23,229 nt of DNA from an uncultured Peptococcaceae bacterium (lineage in GTDB: Bacteria; Bacillota; Peptococcia; Peptococcales; Peptococcaceae): the NCBI GenBank assembly GCA_937922955.1, contig CALAKO010000103.1:1-23229 (forward strand). The letters run 5' to 3'. Both the position numbers and the translations under genes were made by a program. The notes beneath the pieces were generated by a model. It had not been told where the DNA came from. It saw only the letters and a program-made list of their open reading frames with translations, and did not search any database. This document shows positions 14,146 through 20,555 of this stretch, one piece after another. How positions within the stretch are numbered: position 1 is the stretch's first letter; each line of letters starts with the position of its first letter.

Positions 14146-14787
14146 TTAGTGGGTCACATAAAAGACCTTCACATGGTCGGACGCGCCAAACGTCAAATGT
14201 GCGCCGCGCTTAAAGAGCAGACAGTCTCCGGCATGCGCCGTGAACACGCGTCCATCCTTTTCCACAGTCAGTACGCCTTCAACCACATAGTAGATTTCCT
14301 GCACCGTCACATCCCACGCAAAGGAGCAGCCGTCGATCTTCATAAACCCTGCGGTCAGCGGCACCCCATCGCTGGTGCTGATGAGTTCGTTGTAGAAAAC
14401 CTGATCGCCAGCGTGTCCGGTGTCCAGCGGCTGCCACTTGGCGGTGCTGCCGCGCACCAGCTTCACAAACCCAGCGCTGTCGCTTTCTGATACATACGGC
14501 ACATCCAAGCCAGCCACGTTGGCCAGCTGGCCAAGCATGCCCTTTTCCAAAAGGATTTGCAGGGCCTTGTAGATGATGTCGTTGTCGCTGGCGGCGGCAC
14601 CGTTGGTTTCTGCCACACCGCAGCCGTTGTCGGCCGCTGGGCAGCAGCCTTCACGAAATTCAATGTTCGCCTGAGCGGCCGCGTCGCGCGCCGACGGTGT
14701 GATCAGCGTGTTGCTGTCGATGTAGAGAATCGCTTCGCCTTTTTGCACGCAGCTTTCCACGTCTTTTGCACAAATCAATTTTTTCAC
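14146..14787 (-). CDS. eutQ: EutQ-like cupin, possible acetate kinase
   Basis: A 213-residue protein. The GTG at 14787 is chosen because AAAGGA lies just upstream and the peptide VKKLICAKDVES lines up with the start of E. coli EutQ (MKKLITANDI). An in-frame upstream start would add residues that do not fit the family. After a short N-terminal region and a Cys-rich segment (REGCCPAADNGCG), the C-terminal half is a cupin barrel (VTVQEIYYVVEGVLTV, then HAGDCLLFKRGAHLTF). EutQ of ethanolamine loci has reported acetate kinase activity and a role in compartment assembly. Here it could turn PduL's acetyl phosphate into ATP, but that is inference from the family. Confidence 0.88.
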   Translation of the reverse strand: MKKLICAKDVESCVQKGEAILYIDSNTLITPSARDAAAQANIEFREGCCPAADNGCGVAETNGAAASDNDIIYKALQILLEKGMLGQLANVAGLDVPYVSESDSAGFVKLVRGSTAKWQPLDTGHAGDQVFYNELISTSDGVPLTAGFMKIDGCSFAWDVTVQEIYYVVEGVLTVEKDGRVFTAHAGDCLLFKRGAHLTFGASDHVKVFYVTH

Positions 14788-14824
14788 AGAATCACATCCT
14801 TTCCCAAAGAATGACACCCTCGTC

Positions 14825-15370
14825 TTACAACAAGGTTGGAATCAACAGTTCAGATGGTGATGGGATGACTTCTGCGTTGACCAAGAGCCCCTTTTCCATC
14901 GCAACGGCCTTTCCGGCATCGGTACCGGCCTGTACCGCCGCCACATCACCGGTGTAGGTGAAGTAGCTCTTGCCGCCCAGCCCATTGCCCAAGCGCAGCT
15001 CGATCGCTTCCAATTCGGCAGCCTTCAAAATGGCATCGGCGCAGACGATCATCGTTGCCATGGAGAAGGATTCCATGATGCCCACAGCCTGCACGCGTTC
15101 CGGCATTGTTGCTCCGGAAATCGCCGGGAACACCCCAGCGTCCACGTTTGGAATGATGATCGAATCGACAAAGAATTCCTCTGCCATTCGTTCACCAATG
15201 CGTACCGAATCTTCCACCGCTGCCACGTCGCCGTGCACAATGGCGATGTATTTGCCTGGGCAGGTCGTGGTGGCTGCCGCAAATTCGACATCAGCTGTTT
15301 TTGCCATTTGGTCGGCTGCGTAGATGCCTCTGGCAATGCTATTAAATTCAACCATTCCTATTGCACGCAT
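14825..15370 (-). CDS. Tandem-BMC shell protein (PduT-like)
   Basis: A 181-residue protein with two BMC domains in a row: MRAIGMVEFNSIARGIYAAD to about 88, and QAVGIMESFSMATMIVCADA from about 94 to the end. Both contain the GDVAAV motif. Proteins of this layout form trimers shaped like hexamers. PduT carries a [4Fe-4S] cluster at its central pore. Here the only cysteines are Cys37 (in TTTCPGKY) and Cys110, and one could serve that role. It lies directly beside the PduS-like gene, the same pairing as in propanediol loci, which supports a joint electron-transfer role. AAGGAGA precedes the ATG, two bases after the pduS-like stop codon. Confidence 0.93.
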   Translation of the reverse strand: MRAIGMVEFNSIARGIYAADQMAKTADVEFAAATTTCPGKYIAIVHGDVAAVEDSVRIGERMAEEFFVDSIIIPNVDAGVFPAISGATMPERVQAVGIMESFSMATMIVCADAILKAAELEAIELRLGNGLGGKSYFTYTGDVAAVQAGTDAGKAVAMEKGLLVNAEVIPSPSELLIPTLL

Positions 15371-15371
15371 G

Positions 15372-16700
15372 TTACTGTCTCCTTATCTCAATGTAGTCTG
15401 GGGTTACCTCTGTCACAGTGCCGCTCACGCTCGTGTGAATGGCGGCACCAAGGCTGTCCGCCGGAATGCTGCCAATCATCTGTCCGGCGTCCACATGCTG
15501 TCCCACGCTGACAATCGGCTGTGCCGGCGCACCAACGTGCTGTCTGGTGTAAATGCGGATCACATCCGGTGTCAGGGTGACGTCGCTGAGCGGAGCAGCC
15601 TGATCGAAGTCTTTCAAGCCAAGGCGTGCGATCAAGCGTTTGCTTGGTACCAAACGGTAGTCGCGCATCGTGCGTGCGTGAAACTCGGTCTGTTCCGTTT
15701 TGTAGCGGATGTTTTCCTTCGCCAGCATGGCCTTGATGGACAAATTGGCCATCTTTGGATGCAGCCCCGCTGGGCAGGAGAACAATTCACAGAGGTTGCA
15801 CTGGCAGCACAGCTGCGCCATTTGCAGCCCGTCCATGCCGCCGAACGGATAACTCTGCGCCCGCATCATCTTATGTGGCTGCATGTTGTGTCCGAGCAGG
15901 TAGCGTGGGCACAGATCGGTACACATGCGGCACTGTTCGCAAGCGGCCTTGTTAACCTTCTTGGCCTGTTCCGGTGTGGTGGTTTTCTTGCGAATGAGGA
16001 AGTGGCTCTTTGGCAGGATCACAAAGCCTTTGTTCTTCTTCGTCACATAGCCGCTGAGATCGGTCATGACCGGTCCCATCATTGGACCGCCGTCGATCAC
16101 GGCGTAGTCGCTGAAATCTTCGATGCCACTGAGCTTCAACACATCAAGGATCGGTGTGCCCACCGGCACCTTAACGGTCAGGCGATGCGGCACGTCACCG
16201 GCAATGGTGATGTATTTTTCTGTGACTGGCTGCCCCTGCGCCGCTTTGTAAATATTGAGCGCCGTTTCAGAATTGACCACCACACAGCCAACCATGATCG
16301 GAATGCCAGCTTCCGGCACCACGCGTCCCGTCAGTTCGTAAACGAGTACCTGTTCATCCCCAGCTGGGTAGATGTCTGGCAGCTCGCCAATTTCCATATA
16401 GTCTGCAAGGTTCAGCGCCTGAATGCGTTCACGCAGGTGAGCGATGACCTCGCCGTGTTTTTTCTTAATACCAATAATTGCTTTCTTTGCCGCTACGGCG
16501 CGCCCGGCCCATTCAAAGCCTTTGATGATTTCATCGGCAAATACCGCCATCAGCTGCTGATCCACGCGTAGCAGTGGTTCGCATTCGGCGCCGTTCATTA
16601 AAATATATTCTGCCTCAGCGGCGAGTTTCGCGTGGGTTGGGAACCCTGCGCCGCCGGCGCCGATGATCCCAGCCTCTTTAATCTGATTGATAAGATCCAT
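15372..16700 (-). CDS. pduS: PduS-like RnfC-type Fe-S flavoprotein
   Basis: A 442-residue electron-transfer protein related to RnfC/NuoF. It begins with the nucleotide-binding GIIGAGGAGFPTHAKL and GAECEPLLRVD, typical of RnfC and PduS. Two [4Fe-4S] motifs follow: CEQCRMCTDLCPRYLLGH and CCQCNLCELFSCPAG. The C-terminal 60 residues (VGQHVDAGQMIGSIPAD, SVSGTVTEVTPDYIEIRR) form a biotinyl-like SLBB/RnfC sandwich. In propanediol compartments PduS is a cobalamin reductase. The choline lyase does not use B12, so here an electron relay, perhaps to the PduT-like shell trimer for NADH reoxidation, is the better guess. The ATG at 16700 has a GGGG site at good spacing; a GTG two codons upstream is less likely. 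Confidence 0.92.
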   Translation of the reverse strand: MDLINQIKEAGIIGAGGAGFPTHAKLAAEAEYILMNGAECEPLLRVDQQLMAVFADEIIKGFEWAGRAVAAKKAIIGIKKKHGEVIAHLRERIQALNLADYMEIGELPDIYPAGDEQVLVYELTGRVVPEAGIPIMVGCVVVNSETALNIYKAAQGQPVTEKYITIAGDVPHRLTVKVPVGTPILDVLKLSGIEDFSDYAVIDGGPMMGPVMTDLSGYVTKKNKGFVILPKSHFLIRKKTTTPEQAKKVNKAACEQCRMCTDLCPRYLLGHNMQPHKMMRAQSYPFGGMDGLQMAQLCCQCNLCELFSCPAGLHPKMANLSIKAMLAKENIRYKTEQTEFHARTMRDYRLVPSKRLIARLGLKDFDQAAPLSDVTLTPDVIRIYTRQHVGAPAQPIVSVGQHVDAGQMIGSIPADSLGAAIHTSVSGTVTEVTPDYIEIRRQ

Positions 16701-16714
16701 TCTCACACCCCGCT

Positions 16715-16981
16715 TTATTCAAAATGACAATCTTCATCGATGATCCCAACAACCACCGCATCCACAGGCACGTCGTCGTTGCCCAGCATGCGTCGCGCCG
16801 ACGATCCCGTGGTGATGATGACACGGTCGCCAATGCCGGCGCTGATGATGTCCACCACAATGATGCGTTTGCCATCGTCCGGACCACCGCCAATAAGCTC
16901 GGCCTGCATCAGCTTGAAGCCGCTGAGGGCGTCCGCCTTACGCGTGGACCAGATGTGACCGATCAGTTTTGCTGTAATCAT
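16715..16981 (-). CDS. eutN: EutN/CcmL-type pentameric vertex protein
   Basis: An 88-residue protein of the EutN/CcmL/GrpN family (BMC-P). It opens MITAKLIGHIWSTRKADALSGFKL and contains VDIISAGIGDRVIITTGSSAR and DAVVVGIID, the conserved strands of the family. Pentamers of this protein close the twelve vertices of the shell. Its ATG overlaps the stop of the preceding permuted BMC gene as ATGA, so it is translationally coupled. An AGGAGG sits twelve bases upstream. Low copy number relative to hexamers fits this coupling. Confidence 0.95.
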   Translation of the reverse strand: MITAKLIGHIWSTRKADALSGFKLMQAELIGGGPDDGKRIIVVDIISAGIGDRVIITTGSSARRMLGNDDVPVDAVVVGIIDEDCHFE

Positions 16982-17283
16982 TGATACCGCGTGCCTCCTT
17001 TGATCTCGTCGCGAATTTGCTGCAGCGCCGACTCCACCGAAGCGGTGTCGCCAAAAATCGCCAGCAGCACCATGTTCTGCGGGCAGCTGCCCTTGATGTC
17101 TTCCACGGTGACACCCACCGCCTTTTCAGCAATGTCGGCTGCCACCACCATGTCGATCATTTTCCCCTGCACCAGGCCGATGGCGTCGCAGCAAGGCGGC
17201 ACCTCGCTGTGCGGCGAGCCTTTGCGCCGCATGAGAATGTCGACGGTGCCCGGCGAGGGCGATTTGATGATGCGAATGTCCAT
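16978..17283 (-). CDS. Divergent circularly permuted BMC-domain protein
   Basis: A 101-residue protein, MDIRIIKSPSPGTVDILMRR and onward. Its second half, DAIGLVQGKMIDMVVAADIA to IFGDTASVESALQQI, lines up with the BMC core (ALGMIE, AADA, GDVAAV). The strand that normally ends a BMC domain appears to come first, as in EutS/PduU. It lacks the EutS-type GFLDRF signature and has a CC pair (about 34-35) and Cys70 in GSCPQN. I read it as a second permuted shell protein, distinct from the one at 19223-19567, with a different pore. The ATG at 17283 is preferred over a GTG at 17292, because GGAGGA ends nine bases before the ATG but abuts the GTG. Confidence 0.75.
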   Translation of the reverse strand: MDIRIIKSPSPGTVDILMRRKGSPHSEVPPCCDAIGLVQGKMIDMVVAADIAEKAVGVTVEDIKGSCPQNMVLLAIFGDTASVESALQQIRDEIKGGTRYQ

Positions 17284-17288
17284 GTTGC

Positions 17289-18137
17289 TCACTCCTCCAT
17301 CGTTTGCGGCTCACAGCTCAGGGCAATGCCCAGCGGAGTCACAAACATCGGATTCGCCGGCTTGTGCGTTGGCACGCCGGTTTTCTTTTCCAGCACCGTT
17401 TCAATGCCGGTGAAGCAGCAAGTGCCGCCTACCAAGGCCACATTGTCCACCTGATGATCGGCAATGTGCCGTTTGATGATGGTGGCTACCTTGTCCATGA
17501 CCGGCTGCACCACAGGCATCAGCTCGCGGTGATGGGCCTCGTCACGCTTGTACACCTCCGCCTCGGCAAACGGCTTGCCGTAGGCACCGGCGATGACCAG
17601 CGAAAAGTGGGTGCCGCCAGTTGGCTCATCGGCGATGTAGACGACCTCACCGTCTTTGAAGATGGAAATGCCGGTGGTGCCACCGCCAATGTCCACAACA
17701 GCGCCATTTTTCATCTGCAGCACCAAATTGGCGACGGTGGATTCGTCGAGCAGGTTGGTGCATTCAAAGCCTGCTCCCTGAATCACGTTCTTTACCGCGC
17801 CGCCGTCGAGCAGATCGGTGCCTGGAGGAATGGCGCCGGCCGCATTGATCAGCTCCACACCCAGCTGCTCTTCGATCTGTTCTTTCAGCTCACGAACGAT
17901 TTGCACCGCGCCGATGTAATCCACCACCATGCCGTCGCGCACCACGTCGGCGTAGCGGTAGGCCCCAGCGACTGGGCGCTTGTTTTCGTCCAAAACAGCA
18001 ATCACCACGCAGGCTGTGCCCAGGTCCACTCCGGTGTAGTACACCGACGACTTGGCACGCACAGGCTGGTCGATCGCCTTTTCAAAATCTGCAACCATCT
18101 GGTCACAGTAGTCAAAGGTCATGCTTTTTTCTGACAT
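17289..18137 (-). CDS. eutJ: EutJ-like Hsp70-fold chaperone/ATPase
   Basis: A 282-residue ASKHA-fold protein of the EutJ family. Visible motifs are the phosphate-1 loop TGVDLGTACVVIAVLDENK (35-53), the connecting block VVDIGGGTTGISIFKDGEV, the adenosine motif NVALVGGTCCFTGIE and a C-terminal TPLGIALS. EutJ proteins occur in ethanolamine and choline compartment loci and are thought to act as chaperones or reactivation factors; the client is not established. A client here could be CutC or shell components. The ATG has GGGAGG six bases upstream and lies 19 bases inside the preceding EutT-like gene. Confidence 0.92.
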   Translation of the reverse strand: MSEKSMTFDYCDQMVADFEKAIDQPVRAKSSVYYTGVDLGTACVVIAVLDENKRPVAGAYRYADVVRDGMVVDYIGAVQIVRELKEQIEEQLGVELINAAGAIPPGTDLLDGGAVKNVIQGAGFECTNLLDESTVANLVLQMKNGAVVDIGGGTTGISIFKDGEVVYIADEPTGGTHFSLVIAGAYGKPFAEAEVYKRDEAHHRELMPVVQPVMDKVATIIKRHIADHQVDNVALVGGTCCFTGIETVLEKKTGVPTHKPANPMFVTPLGIALSCEPQTMEE

Positions 18138-18772
18138 ACTCTGCCTCCCATTGCTGTACAGATCATTTGCGACAGGCGGTTGATGAGCTGGTTCACCTTG
18201 GCGCTCAGGACGCCGATCTGTTCCGACGCTTCGCCCAGCGCTGCCAGTTCACAAACAAAGATGCGCAGGTCGTTGCGCAGCGACGATAACAGCAGCAGCT
18301 GCCGCCCATTTTCCAGCTGCATGCAAAACTCCGTCACTTCCACGCAGTCCCCAAGGGGCTGAGCGAAATTGTCGTCGTTTATGCCCTCGCACGGGTCGCA
18401 GTACAGATCCGCCACCTCGCACTTGCCATCCACAAAGAGGACGAGCAGCGACAGCTGCCGCCCCAACGCCGTCAATTGCTGCGCCAGGAACACATCGCCC
18501 TCCAGTACCTCCTTCGTGGTCAAAAGAAAGCGCAGACGCAATGCTTCCAACTTGAGGCGCAGCAGCTGCTGCGAAGGCGCTGCCGCATCGGCCTGTTTCG
18601 CCGGCTTCGGTTGCTGCGGCGGTCTCTTTTGATCGCTGTAAAGATCAATGCCGCGATCGAGCAGAAACTGGCGCGCTCCAGGCGTCAAGCGCTCGCCGCT
18701 TTTGGGCTGATAGGTTGTAAAGGGCTGCGCCTTGTACTGCGCCCTTAAATCATTCTCTGTGATGAATTTCAT
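18119..18772 (-). CDS. EutT-like protein lacking histidines
   Basis: A 217-residue protein. The N-terminal pattern (FITENDLRAQY, then ERLTPGARQFLLDRGIDLY) matches the start of EutT, the ethanolamine-locus cobalamin adenosyltransferase. The C-terminal NQLINRLSQMICTAM resembles the EutT end, and the middle is a helical bundle. I see no histidine in the whole protein, and the His/Cys metal motif of EutT is absent; CDPCEG and other scattered Cys remain. A working adenosyltransferase is therefore unlikely, and choline lyase needs no B12. It may be a structural or regulatory relative kept in choline loci. GGAGG lies ten bases before the ATG; the gene overlaps the EutP-like gene by 23 bases. Confidence 0.78.
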   Translation of the reverse strand: MKFITENDLRAQYKAQPFTTYQPKSGERLTPGARQFLLDRGIDLYSDQKRPPQQPKPAKQADAAAPSQQLLRLKLEALRLRFLLTTKEVLEGDVFLAQQLTALGRQLSLLVLFVDGKCEVADLYCDPCEGINDDNFAQPLGDCVEVTEFCMQLENGRQLLLLSSLRNDLRIFVCELAALGEASEQIGVLSAKVNQLINRLSQMICTAMGGRVCQKKA

Positions 18773-19226
18773 CGCTGCCCTTTCCTCCCTCTAATTGTTC
18801 TAAATGCTGTTGCAACGCCTCCAAGCCTCGGTGCTCGGTCACACTGATGGCAAAATACGGCGGCTGCACACCAATCTTTTCCAGCTGCTTTATAAGTTGC
18901 TGCTGATTTTCTTCCGGCCCGTCGCATTTGCTGATGACGCCTATCACCGGACAGCGAAAGGCGCTCGCAAAGCCTGGCGAATACACATCCTGCGACCGTG
19001 TTTGATCGACCAGCACGAGGATGCACCAAGCATCCTGCGACAAGGCAATCAAGTGGCGATACATCCAGGTGTTTTCCAAGTAAGCACTCGGCACCTCCAA
19101 GGTGCGCGCGCCATAGGTGACATCCTGAGTGCGGCGCAGCGGTTTGTCGTCGCCGTTGAGCACATTGGCCAGAGACGTTTTGCCCGACCGCTGTGGGCCA
19201 ATAATCATGATGCGTTTGCGTTTCAT
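18750..19226 (-). CDS. eutP: EutP/PduV-like small GTPase
   Basis: A 158-residue P-loop protein. Walker A is GPQRSGKTSL (9-18), the guanine-specificity motif is SKCD (variant of NKxD, as in EutP), and LENTWMYRHLIALSQDA matches the EutP middle segment. EutP and PduV proteins associate with microcompartments; roles in positioning or in acetate kinase-like activity have been proposed, but none is certain. Its ATG overlaps the stop of the preceding shell gene as ATGA with only a weak ribosome binding site, so it depends on coupling. Confidence 0.9.
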   Translation of the reverse strand: MKRKRIMIIGPQRSGKTSLANVLNGDDKPLRRTQDVTYGARTLEVPSAYLENTWMYRHLIALSQDAWCILVLVDQTRSQDVYSPGFASAFRCPVIGVISKCDGPEENQQQLIKQLEKIGVQPPYFAISVTEHRGLEALQQHLEQLEGGKGSDEIHHRE

Positions 19227-19567
19227 GTTTTCGTCACAGCAACGGTGTCGAAATCGAGCAGCCGCTGCAGGGTATCGGTGACCGCCAAAAGGGCCGTCTC
19301 CACGCTCTGCACATCACCGGAGAGAATGACGGAACCTGTGAAACGATCGAGAAAACCAATCTCCACATCCGCTGCCTTGGTGGCAACGTCTGCGGCAATG
19401 ATGGCCGTCTCACAAGGCGTCAGCGTGAGAATGCCCAGCGCACCCTTGCCTTCGATGCCCAGTCGCTCATAAATATCGAGCATGGGCGAGGCAATAACGT
19501 GCGCAATGGTGATCTGTTTGCCTGGTACCGACTCTTGAATGATGCGGCTGATTGCTTTGTCGTTCAC
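19223..19567 (-). CDS. cutR: Circularly permuted BMC shell protein (EutS/PduU/CutR type)
   Basis: A 114-residue shell subunit. RIIQESVPGKQITIAHVIAS at the start and GALGILTLTPCETAIIAADV followed by GFLDRFTGSVILSGDVQSVE match EutS/PduU closely, where the BMC fold is circularly permuted and the extra N-terminal strands form a small barrel that plugs the pore. It starts at a GTG at 19567; AGGTGAG lies just upstream and the family N-terminus (RIIQE.VPGKQ) agrees. CutR is the name used for this protein in choline loci. It follows cutD after a 16-base gap. Confidence 0.93.
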   Translation of the reverse strand: MNDKAISRIIQESVPGKQITIAHVIASPMLDIYERLGIEGKGALGILTLTPCETAIIAADVATKAADVEIGFLDRFTGSVILSGDVQSVETALLAVTDTLQRLLDFDTVAVTKT

Positions 19568-19583
19568 CCATTCTCACCTCGTT

Positions 19584-20528
19584 TCAATGCCGGATCACCG
19601 ACACTGGAAAATCGCAATCGCTGATCCAGCCTTCGATGCGGTTCAGATCCTCGTCGCTCAAACTTGGGTCGCCCTCGATGGCGTAATCCATGCCCAGCTG
19701 CGCGTACTTGTTCATGCCCAGCTTGTGATACGGCAGAAGATCGATGCCCTTAAAGTTTTTGTAGTCCTTGAACGGAGTCAAGAAGCTGACCACGGCGCGG
19801 ATTTCGTCCTCGCTGTCGTTGATGCCTTTGAGCAGCGGCATACGCACCTTCACATTGCGGCGCGTCATGAGCAGGGTCTCCAGGTTGTCGAGAATCATCT
19901 CGTTGCGCACACCCGTCAGTTCCACGTGGCGCTCGGGGTCCATGTGCTTGATGTCAAACAGGAACAGGTCCACGAACTCTGCGATTTTCAGCAAAGTTTC
20001 CTTGCGTGTGTAGCCACAGGTTTCAATCGCGGTGTGAATGCCTTCCTGTTTGCAAGCCATCAGCAAATTGGTGGCTGCGTCCGGCTGAGCGGTGACCTCG
20101 CCGCCGCCCAGCGTCACGCCGCCGCCCGACTGCTCGTAAAAGCAGCGGTCTTCTTCCACATAATCCAAAAGGTCGCTGATCGACACCTGCTCGCCGGCCA
20201 CTTTCAGTGCCGCCTGCATGCAGGCATTGACGCAAGCGCCGCAGCCGATGCAGTCGACCATTCGGTTGATTTCATGCACGCCGTCCTCGGTGATGCGGTG
20301 GATGTGCTGCGGACAAACCGGCACACAGGCCCCACAGCTGACGCACACCGTTGGCTTCAGCATGATCTGGTACTTCCGCTCCAGCCCTTCTGGATTGGCG
20401 CACCATTTGCAGCGCAGGGGACAGCCTTTGAAAAAGATCAATGATCTTACGCCGGGACCATCATATAGATTGTATTTCTGTTTGTTAAATATGAAGGCTT
20501 TGCGCCCGATGATGTTTTTCGTGCTCAT
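19584..20528 (-). CDS. cutD: Choline TMA-lyase activating enzyme (radical SAM)
   Basis: A 314-residue glycyl-radical-enzyme activase. It uses S-adenosylmethionine and a [4Fe-4S] cluster to abstract a hydrogen from the glycine of CutC. The radical SAM motif is Cys36, Cys40 and Cys43 in KGCPLRCKWCANPEG. Two ferredoxin-type clusters follow: Cys62, 65, 68 and 72 and Cys93, 96, 99 and 103 (CVSCGACVPVC and CIGCGACVNAC). GGGVTLGGGEVTAQP is the typical SAM-binding block of these activases. AGGAGA lies ahead of the ATG at 20528, which is 27 bases after the cutC stop codon. The immediate neighbourhood of cutC makes the assignment firm. Confidence 0.96.
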   Translation of the reverse strand: MSTKNIIGRKAFIFNKQKYNLYDGPGVRSLIFFKGCPLRCKWCANPEGLERKYQIMLKPTVCVSCGACVPVCPQHIHRITEDGVHEINRMVDCIGCGACVNACMQAALKVAGEQVSISDLLDYVEEDRCFYEQSGGGVTLGGGEVTAQPDAATNLLMACKQEGIHTAIETCGYTRKETLLKIAEFVDLFLFDIKHMDPERHVELTGVRNEMILDNLETLLMTRRNVKVRMPLLKGINDSEDEIRAVVSFLTPFKDYKNFKGIDLLPYHKLGMNKYAQLGMDYAIEGDPSLSDEDLNRIEGWISDCDFPVSVIRH

Positions 20529-20555
20529 CGTCTGTCTCCTGTTCTGATTGATTTC

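Noticed and set aside
14788..14817. Upstream ATG for the EutQ-like protein
   Set aside because: The GTG at 14787 has AAAGGA at good distance and matches the family N-terminus. The upstream ten codons do not.
15324..16571. A 415-codon plus-strand open frame opposite the pduS-like gene
   Set aside because: Antisense shadow rich in His and Arg, with no start signal. The minus-strand protein has the RnfC core and two Fe-S motifs.
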